DNA of 64,000 nucleotides from Acidilobaceae archaeon (GCA_027080775.1 JALWPV010000011.1:1-64000), one strand, 5' to 3'. Shown: positions 15,135-24,965, counted from the stretch's first letter. Notes: a model not told the origin generated them from the letters alone. Made by a program: numbers and translations.

Positions 15135-16343
15135 GTGCACGGACTCGGGGTACTGCTGGCGTTCGCCGCCGCCTACGCGGCCCTAGTAGTTGCGGTGGCT
15201 CTGAGAGCCAAGGTCATGACTGCGATAGCGGTGCTCATACTCGTCTACGCGGCCCTTACCTGGTCCTGGGCCGAGGCTGGGCGGGCCCTAGTCGAGGTCT
15301 TCGATAAGTGGGTCAACCTGAGGGTTTTCGTCTACATATTCTTCAGCATGCTACTAGCCGGCATCCTCAGGGAGAAGGGCATCCTAGACCTCATGGTGGA
15401 CTCGGCGGGGAGCATTGGCTGCAGGTTCAGCCTCGCCGCCGTCCCAGCCATGATAGGGTTAATGCCGATGCCGGGTGGGGCCCTCGTATCAGCTATAGCT
15501 ATGAAGAAGAGGTACTTCGAAGACGCTAAGCTATCGAGGGAGTGGGCGACGTACCTGAACTACTGGTTCCGCCACGTCTGGGTCCCGAGCTGGCCCCTCT
15601 TCCAGAGCATGGTGATAACAGCCGCGGTCTTCGGGGTGGAGCCTACCCTGATAGCGAGCCACACGTGGCCGGCCACCCTGGCGGCGATAATCGCTGGGCT
15701 GCTAGTCGCGAGCCCCATCCTAGCGAGGCTCAAGTGCCCCCGCCTCGAGGGCTCCGGTATGTGGGGGCTCCTCGAGAGCCTCTCCCCCTTCATACTAGTA
15801 GCTGTCCTAGCATTCGGGCTCCACGTGAACCTCCTCTACAGCCTCATAATAACCGTGGCCGTAGTGGCCGCCGTCCTCAGGCCCAACAGGGAGCAGCTCT
15901 CTAGGGCCCTCAGGCTCGCCACCAGCCCCAGGATACACGCCATAATCCTCGAGGCCCTACTCTTCAAGAACCTCCTCATAGCCACCGGAGCCCCCCAGGC
16001 GCTCATGCACGCCCTGGGGGGCAGCAGCCTCCCCCTGGGAGCCGTAGTCTACCTTATACCATTCATACTGGGCCTGAGCGCCGGCGGCGAGACATTCTTC
16101 GCGGCGTCCGCGATGCCCCTCCTCGCAGGCGTGATCGCCGGCCCCCAGGGGGTCGACTGGGGCTTGATGCTCCTAGCCTACACTGGGGGGTACCTCGGGG
16201 TAATGGCGAGCCCCGTGCACCTCTGCATAGCGCTCACTGCCGACTACTACGAGTCGGGTCTCGGGAGGCCCCTGGGCCTCTCCCTGGCCTCTATAGGCGT
16301 AACGACCCTCATAGTGGCGCTACTCGCCTGGCTCCCCGTTTGA
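15135..16343 (+). CDS. DUF401-family membrane transporter
   Basis: 402 residues, about ten membrane helices. LLAGILREKGILDLMV, GLMPMPGGALVSA, NYWFRHVWVPSWPLFQSMV and YTGGYLGVMASPVHLC are typical of the DUF401 family (PF04165), which is distantly related to anion/sodium-coupled carriers. The substrate is unknown. GTG start. It lies after the hut region but is separated by an opposite-strand gene, so a link to histidine use is only a guess. Its end overlaps the convergent meaB-like gene by 24 bases. Confidence 0.75.
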   Translation: MHGLGVLLAFAAAYAALVVAVALRAKVMTAIAVLILVYAALTWSWAEAGRALVEVFDKWVNLRVFVYIFFSMLLAGILREKGILDLMVDSAGSIGCRFSLAAVPAMIGLMPMPGGALVSAIAMKKRYFEDAKLSREWATYLNYWFRHVWVPSWPLFQSMVITAAVFGVEPTLIASHTWPATLAAIIAGLLVASPILARLKCPRLEGSGMWGLLESLSPFILVAVLAFGLHVNLLYSLIITVAVVAAVLRPNREQLSRALRLATSPRIHAIILEALLFKNLLIATGAPQALMHALGGSSLPLGAVVYLIPFILGLSAGGETFFAASAMPLLAGVIAGPQGVDWGLMLLAYTGGYLGVMASPVHLCIALTADYYESGLGRPLGLSLASIGVTTLIVALLAWLPV

Positions 16344-17336
16344 GGCCGTGAGCTTGGAGACCTCGCCGCATGCCTTCCCGGCTAGGTGGAGGGCCTCCTC
16401 TAGGAAGCCGCGGGCGGCCCTCGCGGCCTCCAGGATCCTCTCCCGCTCCCGGGAGGCGGCGTCCTCGAGGCTCTCGGCTAGGAGCCTCTCAGCTATGAGC
16501 CTCATCAGGAGGGCTCTCCTCGAGTAGACTCTCTCCCAGCGGAGCCCCGCTGACTCCACGTAGGACCAGTGCTCCTCGATCGCGTCGACGAGTTCCCTTA
16601 TCCCCTGGCCCATGACCGCGCTGGTCCTGAGGAGCCTGGGGACCCACGCGGCCCCGCTCCTGCCTATGTCGCCCTTCTCGAGTGCGAAGCTGACGTACTC
16701 GTAGGTCCTCGATGCCTCGGGCTTGTCACTCTTGTTGACCACGTATATATCGCCTATCTCCATGACGCCCGCCTTCAGCGCCTGGATGTCATCGCCCGCC
16801 CCCGGCATTGTGACGACCACGATCGTGTGGGCAGCGTGCATTATGTCGACCTCCGCCTGGCCCACGCCGACGGTCTCTATGAGTATCTTATCGTAGCCGA
16901 GGGCATCGAATGCCTCAATCAGCGCTAGGGCCGCGAGGCTGAGGCCCCCGCGGAGGCCCCTGGTTGATATGCTCCTTATGAAGACGCCGGGGTCGGTGCT
17001 GTGCTCCTGCATCCTGAGCCTGTCACCCATGAGGGCCCCCTGGCTCAGGGGGCTCGTGGGGTCGATCGCTACTACAGCGACCTTGTAGCCCCTCCTCCTC
17101 AGCTCCCCTATCACCCTGGAGACGAGGGTGCTCTTCCCAGCGCCGGGTATGCCTGTGAAGCCCACCACCTGGACGCCGCGGGCCATCGAGGCGAGCCTCT
17201 CCACGAGCCTAGCCGAGAGGGCCCCGGGCTTCTCGAGGAGGCTTAGGAGCCTGCCCATAGCCCTCATGTTGCCCTTGAGCGCGTTCTCGAGGAGCGACTC
17301 CGCGGCCTCTGGAAGCTCCACGGCCACCCGCGGCAC
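16320..17336 (-). CDS. MeaB/ArgK-type G3E GTPase
   Basis: 338 residues. Walker A GFTGIPGAGKST, AIDPTSPLSQGALMGDRLRM, the ETVGVGQAEVD segment, TMPGAGDDIQA and the NKSD guanine motif define the MeaB group. These chaperones load and protect adenosylcobalamin in methylmalonyl-CoA mutase. No mutase gene is in this window, so the client must lie elsewhere or differ. Start at 17336 encodes a Pro-rich MPRVAVELPEAAESL beginning. Confidence 0.85.
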   Translation of the reverse strand: MPRVAVELPEAAESLLENALKGNMRAMGRLLSLLEKPGALSARLVERLASMARGVQVVGFTGIPGAGKSTLVSRVIGELRRRGYKVAVVAIDPTSPLSQGALMGDRLRMQEHSTDPGVFIRSISTRGLRGGLSLAALALIEAFDALGYDKILIETVGVGQAEVDIMHAAHTIVVVTMPGAGDDIQALKAGVMEIGDIYVVNKSDKPEASRTYEYVSFALEKGDIGRSGAAWVPRLLRTSAVMGQGIRELVDAIEEHWSYVESAGLRWERVYSRRALLMRLIAERLLAESLEDAASRERERILEAARAARGFLEEALHLAGKACGEVSKLTASNGEPGE

Positions 17337-17408
17337 ACCCGGGAGGCTTTGGGGGTGCGATGGGGGCTTATAGTAGGATTATACCGGTCTGTCATGGATA
17401 AGCTGGGC

Positions 17409-18302
17409 TTAGCCGAAGAGGCCCCTCAGGCCGAAGTACGTGCCTATCAGCTCCCCGAAGAGGTAGGATCCCAGGGCCGTCGCCAGCATCAGCCCGGTGC
17501 TCTCCAGGAACTCCCTGGCGAACTTCCTGTCGAACACCACCGAGCCGTAGTAGGTGAACGCCGCTATGAGGGCCACGCCCAGTAGCACGGAGACCGTGAA
17601 GGCTACGAGCATGCGGTGGGTGAAGAAGTAGGGCGCCGCCAGAGTGAAGCTCGCCGCGAGGTAGCCGAGCCCGGTCATTAGGGCGGAGGTCATGGGGCTC
17701 CTCTCCATCTCATGCTTGGCCTGCAGGTAGGCGGCGCTCGCCATTGAGACCGCTGCTGAGAGGCCCACCACGAGGCCCGCTATACCGGCCATGACAGTGT
17801 AGTCGGTTACGCCTAGGAAGCCCGCGTGGACCCCGTTTATCTCCACTATGGCGTCGGCTAGGCCGAGGACTATGAAGCTCATGTACTTGACTATGGTCTC
17901 CTCTATACCGCTCATGAGACCCTTCTCGTGCTCCTCCTCATCCCTAATTATCTCCTCGAGCCTCTTCCTCTCCTCTCCCTCGAGCTTGTCTAGATAGGCC
18001 TTGTAGGCCTCCACCACCCTCTCCTCGTGCTTCTCGAGCCACTTTAGGGTGAAGGTCAGCCCGAAGACCCTGCGCATCAGCCTTATGAGGCGGAGCCTGG
18101 CCTTGCCTACCTCGCGGGCGCAGTCCCTGCCTATGACCCCGCGCCAGAAGAGGTAGTGCTCGTACTCCTCGCGGGCGAGCCTCTCAAGTATCTCCCTTAG
18201 ATCCCCCCGGGCTTCGTGCTCCGCGAGGTAGCTATAGATAACGTAGTCCTCGTACTCGTCCCGGCAGAACTCCTCGGCCAACCTTAGGTCGCCCGCCTGC
18301 AT
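17409..18302 (-). CDS. Ferritin-like domain fused to VIT1/CCC1 transporter
   Basis: 297 residues. Residues 1-130 form a four-helix ferritin-like (rubrerythrin-type) domain with carboxylate/histidine pairs EEFCRDEYEDY, EEYEHYLFW and IIRDEEEHEKG. From about 135, GLADAIVEINGVHAGFLG, GLSAAVSMASAAYLQAKHE and further helices form the VIT1/CCC1 divalent metal transporter. This is the membrane-bound ferritin-like (Mbfa) arrangement and should export or detoxify iron or manganese. A promoter-sized gap separates it from both neighbours. Confidence 0.8.
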   Translation of the reverse strand: MQAGDLRLAEEFCRDEYEDYVIYSYLAEHEARGDLREILERLAREEYEHYLFWRGVIGRDCAREVGKARLRLIRLMRRVFGLTFTLKWLEKHEERVVEAYKAYLDKLEGEERKRLEEIIRDEEEHEKGLMSGIEETIVKYMSFIVLGLADAIVEINGVHAGFLGVTDYTVMAGIAGLVVGLSAAVSMASAAYLQAKHEMERSPMTSALMTGLGYLAASFTLAAPYFFTHRMLVAFTVSVLLGVALIAAFTYYGSVVFDRKFAREFLESTGLMLATALGSYLFGELIGTYFGLRGLFG

Positions 18303-18380
18303 CCCTCAGCCGCCACCCCCCAGGCGTTGCGGGCTAGCCCCTCGGTGCCGCTACGTGGTAGGCACCTTTAAGGGAGGGCA

Positions 18381-19319
18381 TTAGACGGCCCTGGGCGCGC
18401 ATGCCTCAACCTCTCTGGCCAGGAGGAGGCCGAGTGAGGCCGCGAGGATGTCGAGGGCTGCGCCCGGGCTCCAGCCTCGGGGCCTCCACTTGGAGTCGAG
18501 CCACTCCAGGGCCTCTCGGAGTGTGAGCCTCCCCTTCTCGTATAGGGTCAGCGCTACCCGGGCCTCCTCCATCGAGCGCTGGTACGCTCTGAGGCCCCAC
18601 CTAGCCGCTATCAGGGTGTCCCCGCGCCGCGCCAGTATCGAGAGGAGCACCCTGGCTGCGGCCTCCCCGAGCCCCCAGCCGCCGGCCCTCAGGGTCTCCA
18701 GTTCCTCGAGGGCCTCCCGGGTGGCCGGGTACGAGTTGAGCAGCTCAGAGTGAACTAGATCCCACCTCGCCGCCCGTAGCACGTCGCTGAAGCTAGCCGG
18801 GTAGCCCTCGCCGACCCCGGGGACTGGGCCCTCGTAGCGGCCTAGGTGCCTGGGCGAGAGGCTCTGGAGTAGGTCGTAGTAGGCCCTAGCCGCCCCGGCC
18901 CCGGCCTCGAGGGCTACCCTGGAGGCCTCGGCGGTGAGGAGCGCGGCGTCGCAGGGGCCCAGCCTGGGGAGGGCCGCGGCGAGCGGGATGAGGAGGAGCG
19001 CCGTCCCGAGGCCCACGTTCCCCGGGGGTAGCGGGAGGATCCTCAGACAGGCCGCGTACGCCCTGAGGCCGTCCTCGAGTGGGTCCCCTCTCGAGTGGCA
19101 TGAGGCCTCGAGGGCCTCTCGTAGGGCGACCGCGTGGACGACGAAGTCCTGGAACGACTTATCGCCATGGCTAGCGCACGGCGTTACAGCCCCCGGCTTC
19201 GGGTGCACGCTAGCCTCCAGGACGCTCCCAGCCGCGAGGAGGGAGGCGTACCAGGAGCACTGGCGGCGGGGCTCGCCGGGGAATCGCTCCACACCGGCTA
19301 CTCCTCGGTGTCGCTCCAC
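18381..19319 (-). CDS. CitG/MdcB-like triphosphoribosyl-dephospho-CoA synthase family protein
   Basis: 312 residues. EASVHPKPGAVTPCASHGDK, with F(Q)DFVVHA, corresponds to the KPG and HxD motifs of the CitG family, and NVGLGTALLLIPLAAAL is also shared. CitG makes the prosthetic group of citrate lyase, but archaeal homologues occur without that enzyme and their real reaction is unsettled. No citrate or malonate enzyme genes are visible nearby. The true start may lie up to 20 codons downstream. Confidence 0.6.
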   Translation of the reverse strand: MERHRGVAGVERFPGEPRRQCSWYASLLAAGSVLEASVHPKPGAVTPCASHGDKSFQDFVVHAVALREALEASCHSRGDPLEDGLRAYAACLRILPLPPGNVGLGTALLLIPLAAALPRLGPCDAALLTAEASRVALEAGAGAARAYYDLLQSLSPRHLGRYEGPVPGVGEGYPASFSDVLRAARWDLVHSELLNSYPATREALEELETLRAGGWGLGEAAARVLLSILARRGDTLIAARWGLRAYQRSMEEARVALTLYEKGRLTLREALEWLDSKWRPRGWSPGAALDILAASLGLLLAREVEACAPRAV

Positions 19320-19373
19320 TAGCTCACCGCCCCGCCGGGGCGCAGTAGGGGGGCAGGGGCGTATTAGCGGGCC

Positions 19374-20114
19374 TCAGGGGGTGAGGATCCTGATTATTAT
19401 CCTCGCGGAGGCGTAGGCGAGGGCCGCTATCGCTATGGCTAGCACTATGAGGGACGTGTAGGGGTCGATGTAGTCCCACGTGTTATACATGCCGAACCGT
19501 ATCACCTCCGTCACGTAGACTGAGGGGAAGAGGTATGCCAGCCAGGCGAGCCTCGGGGGCATGAATGCCTTGGGGAACAGTATGCCCCCTAGGAATACCA
19601 TCGAGAACCTGACTATGTTGAGCACGGCAACAGCGTGGACTGGGTCGTAGTAGAATGCTATGAGCACGCTTATGAGTGAGTACACGACCGCCCCGAGGAC
19701 AACCCCGAGGATGAAGTAGAGGGGCCTGATCATAACGAGGTGGCCTGCAACGATATACGAGACTAGGGCAGCGACCCCAGCGCCCCCGATGCCATACGCA
19801 ATCCCCCCAAGGCTCTTAGCTAGTACTAGGTCGGCCCCCGTCAGGGGGAGGTAGAGGATCCTCGCCAGTGCGCCGCTCAGCTTCTCGAAGCTTATAGCCA
19901 CCTGGGCCATGCTTGATGAAGCGAAGAGCAGGGTAATGGAGAACATGGCGGGCACAACCCTGGACTCGCCGAACATCCTCATGTTGAGGCTCATGAGCGC
20001 CATGACTGTCACGGGGAATAGGATCCCCCAACTCAGCACGGGGGCCTTCAGGTAGTAGGCGCGGAGGTCCTTAGCGAATATCCTTAGGGCCCTCAACCCG
20101 CTCGGCCCCCGCAT
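19374..20114 (-). CDS. ABC-2 type transporter permease
   Basis: 246 residues with six predicted membrane helices and the ABC-2 pattern (FEKLSGALARILYLPLTGAD, FLGGILFPKAFMPP, VTEVIRFGMYN). It overlaps the ATPase gene upstream by 22 bases, so the pair forms an exporter. Family substrates range from drugs to polysaccharides; nothing here decides between them. Confidence 0.82.
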   Translation of the reverse strand: MRGPSGLRALRIFAKDLRAYYLKAPVLSWGILFPVTVMALMSLNMRMFGESRVVPAMFSITLLFASSSMAQVAISFEKLSGALARILYLPLTGADLVLAKSLGGIAYGIGGAGVAALVSYIVAGHLVMIRPLYFILGVVLGAVVYSLISVLIAFYYDPVHAVAVLNIVRFSMVFLGGILFPKAFMPPRLAWLAYLFPSVYVTEVIRFGMYNTWDYIDPYTSLIVLAIAIAALAYASARIIIRILTP

Positions 20115-21076
20115 GGGCAGGCGGCCCGGCCGCCGGCGGCCTCGATGTGGGCCTTGAACACGTCGTCCCAGCTAGGCGGTAGGACCTCAACGTCCACGAC
20201 GCGGAGGCCCCTCTCCCTCAGGAGGCGTATTGAGGCCTCCAGAGCCTCCACGGTCCTCGACGCCTTGAAGGATAGCGCCCCCCTCTCTATCTTGAGATCC
20301 TCCACTCCATACGCCCCCAGCGCCTCGCGGGCCTCCACGGAGAGGCTCTGGGGGGGCTCGCCGGTGTAGTATATGGTCACCCTCTTCTTAGACAGCACCC
20401 TCCTCAGCATGGCCGGGGTGCCCTCGACTATCTTCGAGCCCCTGTAGAGTATGAGCGCCCTATCCGCCAGGGCCATGACCTCCTCTATGTAGTGTGATGA
20501 TAGTACCACCGTCTTCCCCTGCCTCGCGAGTGCTGCTATTCTCTCCCTCAGCCTCGAGGCGGCTATGACGTCGAGGCCACTCGTGGGCTCGTCGAGCAGG
20601 AGTATGGGTGGGTCGTGTATGAGGGCAGCCGCTATGTCAACCCTCCTCTTGAGGCCCTTCGAGAGCCTCCCGTAGCGGACTCCCAGGTAGTCCCCGAGGC
20701 CCAGGGCCTCAGCGGTCTCCCGGGCCCTCCTACGGGCCTCGGAGCGGCTGAAGCCGTAGATGCCGGCTATGAACTCCAGGTTATCCCTCACAGTGAGCTC
20801 GGGGAATAGGCTCGGGAGCTCCGGCACCACGCCTACGAGCCTCTTAACCCTCAAGGGCTCCCTCGCGGGGTCTACACCCTCCACGAGGATCCTGCCCCTG
20901 GTGGGCCTCAGGGCACCCGCTATGGCCCTGAGGGTGGTGGTCTTACCCGCCCCGTTGGGGCCCAGGAGCCCGTAGACCTCCCCTCTCGCCACGGTGAAGG
21001 AGAGGCCCTTGAGGGCGTAGGTGTCGCCGTACCTCTTCACAAGGCCCTCCACTACTACGGCATCGCCACCACCCAA
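20093..21076 (-). CDS. ABC-2 type transporter ATPase (CcmA/DrrA type)
   Basis: About 327 residues. GLLGPNGAGKTTTLRAIAGA, VVPELPSLFPELTV, the signature RLSKGLKRRVDIAAALIHDP and ILLLDEPTSGLD are intact, and a C-terminal 100-residue domain follows. TTG 21076 is preferred over ATG 21121 because a TATA-like CTATTAAC lies about 30-35 bases before it, inside the longer frame. Energises the permease encoded next. Divergent from the FG-GAP gene. Confidence 0.85.
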   Translation of the reverse strand: MGGGDAVVVEGLVKRYGDTYALKGLSFTVARGEVYGLLGPNGAGKTTTLRAIAGALRPTRGRILVEGVDPAREPLRVKRLVGVVPELPSLFPELTVRDNLEFIAGIYGFSRSEARRRARETAEALGLGDYLGVRYGRLSKGLKRRVDIAAALIHDPPILLLDEPTSGLDVIAASRLRERIAALARQGKTVVLSSHYIEEVMALADRALILYRGSKIVEGTPAMLRRVLSKKRVTIYYTGEPPQSLSVEAREALGAYGVEDLKIERGALSFKASRTVEALEASIRLLRERGLRVVDVEVLPPSWDDVFKAHIEAAGGRAACPCGGRAG

Positions 21077-21142
21077 GACGCGGCGCCTCGCTGGTCCCCC
21101 GGTTAATAGTGTGGGGAGCATTTTGAGTGCGGGGGTTCCCTC

Positions 21143-22657
21143 TTGAGGCCCGGCCTAGCCGCTGTTACCGCCCTTGCGCTTGTAGCAGCCTCAGCGCTCC
21201 TAGTGGCCAGCGCCTCCCAGCCCCTAGGGCGTTGGGGGGTCTCGTGGCCTACCTACAAGTACTCTATGACGCGGAGTGGCTACGTGGACTTGCATAGGCT
21301 CTACCCGGGGTTCCATTATGTGGGCTTCAGGGTCCTGTGGAAGGTTAAGACTCAGCTCTGCATATCCTCCTCCCCGGCCGTGGGCGACTTGAACGGGGAC
21401 GGGAGGCCGGAGGTTGCCTTCAGCTCTTGCGATGGCCACTTGTATGTGGTTGACGGTGCTACTGGCAGGATACTCTGGAACTCCACGACGGGTGGGGGCT
21501 TCGCGAGCCCCACGATCTGGGATCTCGATGGGGATGGGAGGCCCGAGGTCGTAGTGATGGGTGCAAGCGGCGTCGTCTACGCGTTCAACGGTGAGGGCCG
21601 CGAGGAGTGGGAGGTGGCGGGCTACTTCCTCCGCGGCTCCGTGGGCGTGGCCGACGTGAACGGCGATGGGAGGTATGAGGTGCTGGCCCCAAGCTTTGAC
21701 GGGCGCCTCTACGTGATAGACTATAGAGGCAGGGTACTGGAGTCCATACGCGTGGGCCCCTACCCCGTCTCGACGCCAGCGATAGCCGATGTGAATGGCG
21801 ATGGGAGGCCCGACGCCGTGGTGACTGACGGCTCCTACGTGGTACTAGCCGAGTTCGGCCCCGGAGGCAAGGCGAGCGTCTACAGCATTAAGGTTGGAGG
21901 CGACCTCGTGGGCCCCCCAGCCCTCTACGACTTGAATGGCGACGGGCACCCGGACGCGGTCGTCGTCTCCCACAGCTGTAGGGTATCCATCGTAGACCTC
22001 GCGCGGGAGAGGGTTGAGGCCTCCCTGAGGCTACCGGGGGCCAGTGAGTGCTACTCGCCCCCCTCTGTAGGCGATGTTAACGGGGACGGTAAGCCGGATA
22101 TAGTGGTTGGGAGCCTCCAAGGCCTTTACGTGCTCTCCGCGAACCTGAGCGTCGAGTACTCCTTCCCGGAGGTGAAGGTGTACACCTCAAGCCCCATCAT
22201 AGGGGATGTAGACGGGGACGGCCGCAACGAGATAGTCGTGGGCCAGGAGTCAGGCGAGGTAGACGTGATAGACGTGTCTCACGCGGGCCAGCCCTACGAG
22301 GAGATAGAGTGGTTCCTCGAGACAGGGGCACCCATCATGGGCTCAGCCGCCATAGCAGACGTTAACGGGGACGGCTCCCCCGAGATACTGATCGGGAGCA
22401 GGGACTTCAACCTCTACTGCATAACCGGGATAAAAGCGCCCACCACAACCACGACCCTACCAGGCCCCACGAGCACCTCCCACACCCAGGCCTCCACGGA
22501 GGCAGCGGCTACCACACCCAGCCCCGCCGGGGAGGGGGTCCACGCCACACCCGGGCCAGCCGGGGGTAGGGCCTCGGTGGACTGGGTCGTGGTGGCGGGG
22601 GCTGTGGTGGCTGCCTTGCTGATCGTCGCCGCCGCTACCCTCTACGCTAGGAGGTAG
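21143..22657 (+). CDS. Secreted FG-GAP/VCBS repeat protein, C-terminally anchored
   Basis: 504 residues: a signal peptide (LAAVTALALVAASALLVASA), then eight calcium-binding beta-propeller repeats of the type DLNGDGRPEVAF or DVNGDGKPDIVV spaced about 45-55 residues, then a Thr/Ser/Pro-rich stalk (about 430-475) and a C-terminal membrane helix ending in YARR. The eight DxNxDG motifs resemble integrin-type FG-GAP blades. It is displayed on the cell surface, probably for adhesion or ligand binding. TTG start at 21143. It faces the divergent ABC-2 exporter. Confidence 0.8.
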   Translation: MRPGLAAVTALALVAASALLVASASQPLGRWGVSWPTYKYSMTRSGYVDLHRLYPGFHYVGFRVLWKVKTQLCISSSPAVGDLNGDGRPEVAFSSCDGHLYVVDGATGRILWNSTTGGGFASPTIWDLDGDGRPEVVVMGASGVVYAFNGEGREEWEVAGYFLRGSVGVADVNGDGRYEVLAPSFDGRLYVIDYRGRVLESIRVGPYPVSTPAIADVNGDGRPDAVVTDGSYVVLAEFGPGGKASVYSIKVGGDLVGPPALYDLNGDGHPDAVVVSHSCRVSIVDLARERVEASLRLPGASECYSPPSVGDVNGDGKPDIVVGSLQGLYVLSANLSVEYSFPEVKVYTSSPIIGDVDGDGRNEIVVGQESGEVDVIDVSHAGQPYEEIEWFLETGAPIMGSAAIADVNGDGSPEILIGSRDFNLYCITGIKAPTTTTTLPGPTSTSHTQASTEAAATTPSPAGEGVHATPGPAGGRASVDWVVVAGAVVAALLIVAAATLYARR

Positions 22658-23462
22658 CGCCGCGCGCCGCCCGGGCTAGGCGCCTCAGCCTCTCGGGGTC
22701 CAGGGGCTCGCCGGCCCTGCCCCCGGCCCTCACGTAGGATCCCACGACGACGCCGTCTATGTATGGCCTAACCCTGGAGAGGAGCTCGGGGCTGGCGCCG
22801 CTGGCCAGGTATACCGGCAGGCCGTGCCTCCGGGCCTCGCGGGAGGCCGCCTTCAGGTACTCCACGCTGGGGGGCTCGCCTGTTCTGGGGCCGGTCACGG
22901 CTATACCCATGAGCCTGAGGGGGCCGCTCCTGTGGGCGCACTCAGCCACCTCCCAGGCGAGGCTGTACTCTGGGCTGAGGGGGAGCCCGTGCTTGACGTC
23001 TACATCGGCTAGGATCTCGATGGTCCCCGTGCTGCTGGCGGAGAGCGCGAGGGCCTCCGCCGCCTCGGCTAGGGAGGGGCCTATCACGCCCTCTGGGGTG
23101 ACCCTTGGGGCGCATAGGGCGTTGACCCTCACGAAGCTGGCACCCGAGGAGGCGGCCGCCTCTATTGCCTCGCGGGGCGCGTTCCTTAGGAGGCTGAGGC
23201 CGACCCTGAGGCCCGTGGCCCTCCTGACCTCCCACGCCGCTATGGCTGTGAGGGCCACCGCCCCGGGGCCTGGCCTTTGGGTGTATGGTGCGTCTCCGTA
23301 GTTCTCTATTATAACGGCGTCATAGCCGGCCTCCTCGGCCATCCTCGCCTCCGCCACAGCCCTCTCTACCGCCTCCGCGGGGTTGGGGCGCCCGGCTAGG
23401 GCGTAGGCAGGCGAGCCCGGCGTGGGGGGTAGGTGTATGACTAGTATCAAGTCGAGGCCCAT
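22647..23462 (-). CDS. BtpA family TIM-barrel protein
   Basis: 271 residues. VIHLPPTPGSPAY, EAGYDAVIIENYGDAPY, FVRVNALCAP, ILADVDVKHG and VYLASGASPE, with VVGSYVRAGG at the end, match the BtpA family (PF03437). The cyanobacterial member is needed for photosystem I stability; archaeal members have no established role. Sits seven bases after the leucyl aminopeptidase stop on the same strand, so probably cotranscribed. Convergent overlap of 11 bases with the FG-GAP gene. Confidence 0.78.
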   Translation of the reverse strand: MGLDLILVIHLPPTPGSPAYALAGRPNPAEAVERAVAEARMAEEAGYDAVIIENYGDAPYTQRPGPGAVALTAIAAWEVRRATGLRVGLSLLRNAPREAIEAAASSGASFVRVNALCAPRVTPEGVIGPSLAEAAEALALSASSTGTIEILADVDVKHGLPLSPEYSLAWEVAECAHRSGPLRLMGIAVTGPRTGEPPSVEYLKAASREARRHGLPVYLASGASPELLSRVRPYIDGVVVGSYVRAGGRAGEPLDPERLRRLARAARGATS

Positions 23463-23468
23463 ACGGGC

Positions 23469-24965
23469 CTAGCCCCCGGCCTTGGAGCGCACGTACTCGA
23501 CTAGGAGCCTCACACCCCACCCTGGGGCTAGGCCCTGGGGCCAGTACTTCGGGGCCATGGGGCCCGCGTCGCTGCCTATGCCGGGGCCCGCTATGTCGAG
23601 GTGCGCCCAGGGCTTGCCGTGCGTGAACCTCTCGAGGAAGAGGGCCGCGCATATGGCGCCGCCAGCCCTCATGGCCGCGTTGGCTACCTCGCCGACGGGG
23701 GCCTTCTTGCCTAGCATCGCCTTGTACTCGTCCACGAGCGGGAGGCGCCAGACCCTCTCGCCGGTCTTCTTCGAAGCCTCCTCTATGGCCTTTGCTAGGT
23801 CCTCCCTGCGGGTGAAGAGCGCGGCGTATAGTGGGCCTAGGGCTATCCAGGCGGCGCCCGTGAGGGTCGCCAGGTCTATGATCTCCCTCGCAGCGAGGGA
23901 TTTCGCGGCGTACGCTATGGCGTCAGCCAGCACTAGCCTGCCCTCGGCGTCGGTGTTCGTGACCTCGACGTAGGTGCCGTCCCACATCCTTATCACGTCG
24001 CTCGGCAGGTAGGAGGAGCCGCTCGGCACGTTTATCGCCGCGGGGACCAGCGTGACTAGGTTGACCTTGAGGCCGAGCCTCGCTATAGTCCAGGTGGCCC
24101 CTACGACGGCCGCGCCACCAGCTTTGTCGGCCCTCATCTCGAAGAGAGACTGCGAGGGCTTGAGGTTTATCCCGCCAGCATCGAATACTATGGTCTTACC
24201 CACGAGGGCTACGGGGTCGCCCTCGCCGCCCCTGTACCTTATGACTACGAGTCTGGGCTTCTCCTCGCTGCCCCTCCCCACATTAACTATGCCGCCGAAG
24301 CCCTCCCTCACGAGCCTGTCATAGTCGAATACCTCAACATCAACGTTTTCGAGGCCCGAGAAGAGGTCCCTAAGCCTCTCCGCGAGCCTAGGCGGGGCCA
24401 CCTCGTGGGGAGGGGCGTTAGCCAGATCCCTCGCCAGGTAGACGCCCTCCGCTATGGCGACCGCCTCCCTTATGGAGTCACCTGGGAGGTCGACTAGTAG
24501 CCTGGAGAGCCTAGCCTTCTTCTCGTTCTTGAACGCCTCCATCTTATACGCTCCTAGGAGGGCGCCCACGAGCGCCTCCACACCAGCGTTCCCCAGCTCC
24601 GAGAGGACTAGGGTGGCCTCCTGGGACTTCTCGACGAGCCCCTTTACAGCGGCGGCGAGGGCGCTCCTGGCATTCTCGAGCATCTTATGCTCCTCGACTC
24701 CCTCCTCACCGACGCCCACGAATACTACGCTCCTACCCTCGCGGGTGTAAGCCGCTAGGGTCTCGCCGACGTCCCCCTTGAACCGGCCGGCCTTGACGGC
24801 CCCCGATAGGGCGCCCCCAACAAGCTCGTCGGCACGGGCGGCGGTGCCCTCGAGCTTCACACTGCCATCCTTGGACTTGAACACCGGAACCACGACGTCG
24901 CCAGCGCCTGCCTCGAGCGGGTCGCCCTCGAGCGCCTCGACCCTGGGAGGTCTCGTGTACAACAA
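23469..24965 (-). CDS. pepA: Leucyl aminopeptidase, M17 family
   Basis: 498 residues, standard length. Active-site and metal motifs: VGKTIVFDAGGINLKPS, MRADKAGGAAVVG, and the signature NTDAEGRLVLADA. It removes N-terminal residues from peptides in the cytosol as a hexamer, consistent with a peptide-fermenting lifestyle. The region upstream (24966-25178, 213 bp) has no gene or RNA that I can support. Confidence 0.93.
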   Translation of the reverse strand: MLYTRPPRVEALEGDPLEAGAGDVVVPVFKSKDGSVKLEGTAARADELVGGALSGAVKAGRFKGDVGETLAAYTREGRSVVFVGVGEEGVEEHKMLENARSALAAAVKGLVEKSQEATLVLSELGNAGVEALVGALLGAYKMEAFKNEKKARLSRLLVDLPGDSIREAVAIAEGVYLARDLANAPPHEVAPPRLAERLRDLFSGLENVDVEVFDYDRLVREGFGGIVNVGRGSEEKPRLVVIRYRGGEGDPVALVGKTIVFDAGGINLKPSQSLFEMRADKAGGAAVVGATWTIARLGLKVNLVTLVPAAINVPSGSSYLPSDVIRMWDGTYVEVTNTDAEGRLVLADAIAYAAKSLAAREIIDLATLTGAAWIALGPLYAALFTRREDLAKAIEEASKKTGERVWRLPLVDEYKAMLGKKAPVGEVANAAMRAGGAICAALFLERFTHGKPWAHLDIAGPGIGSDAGPMAPKYWPQGLAPGWGVRLLVEYVRSKAGG

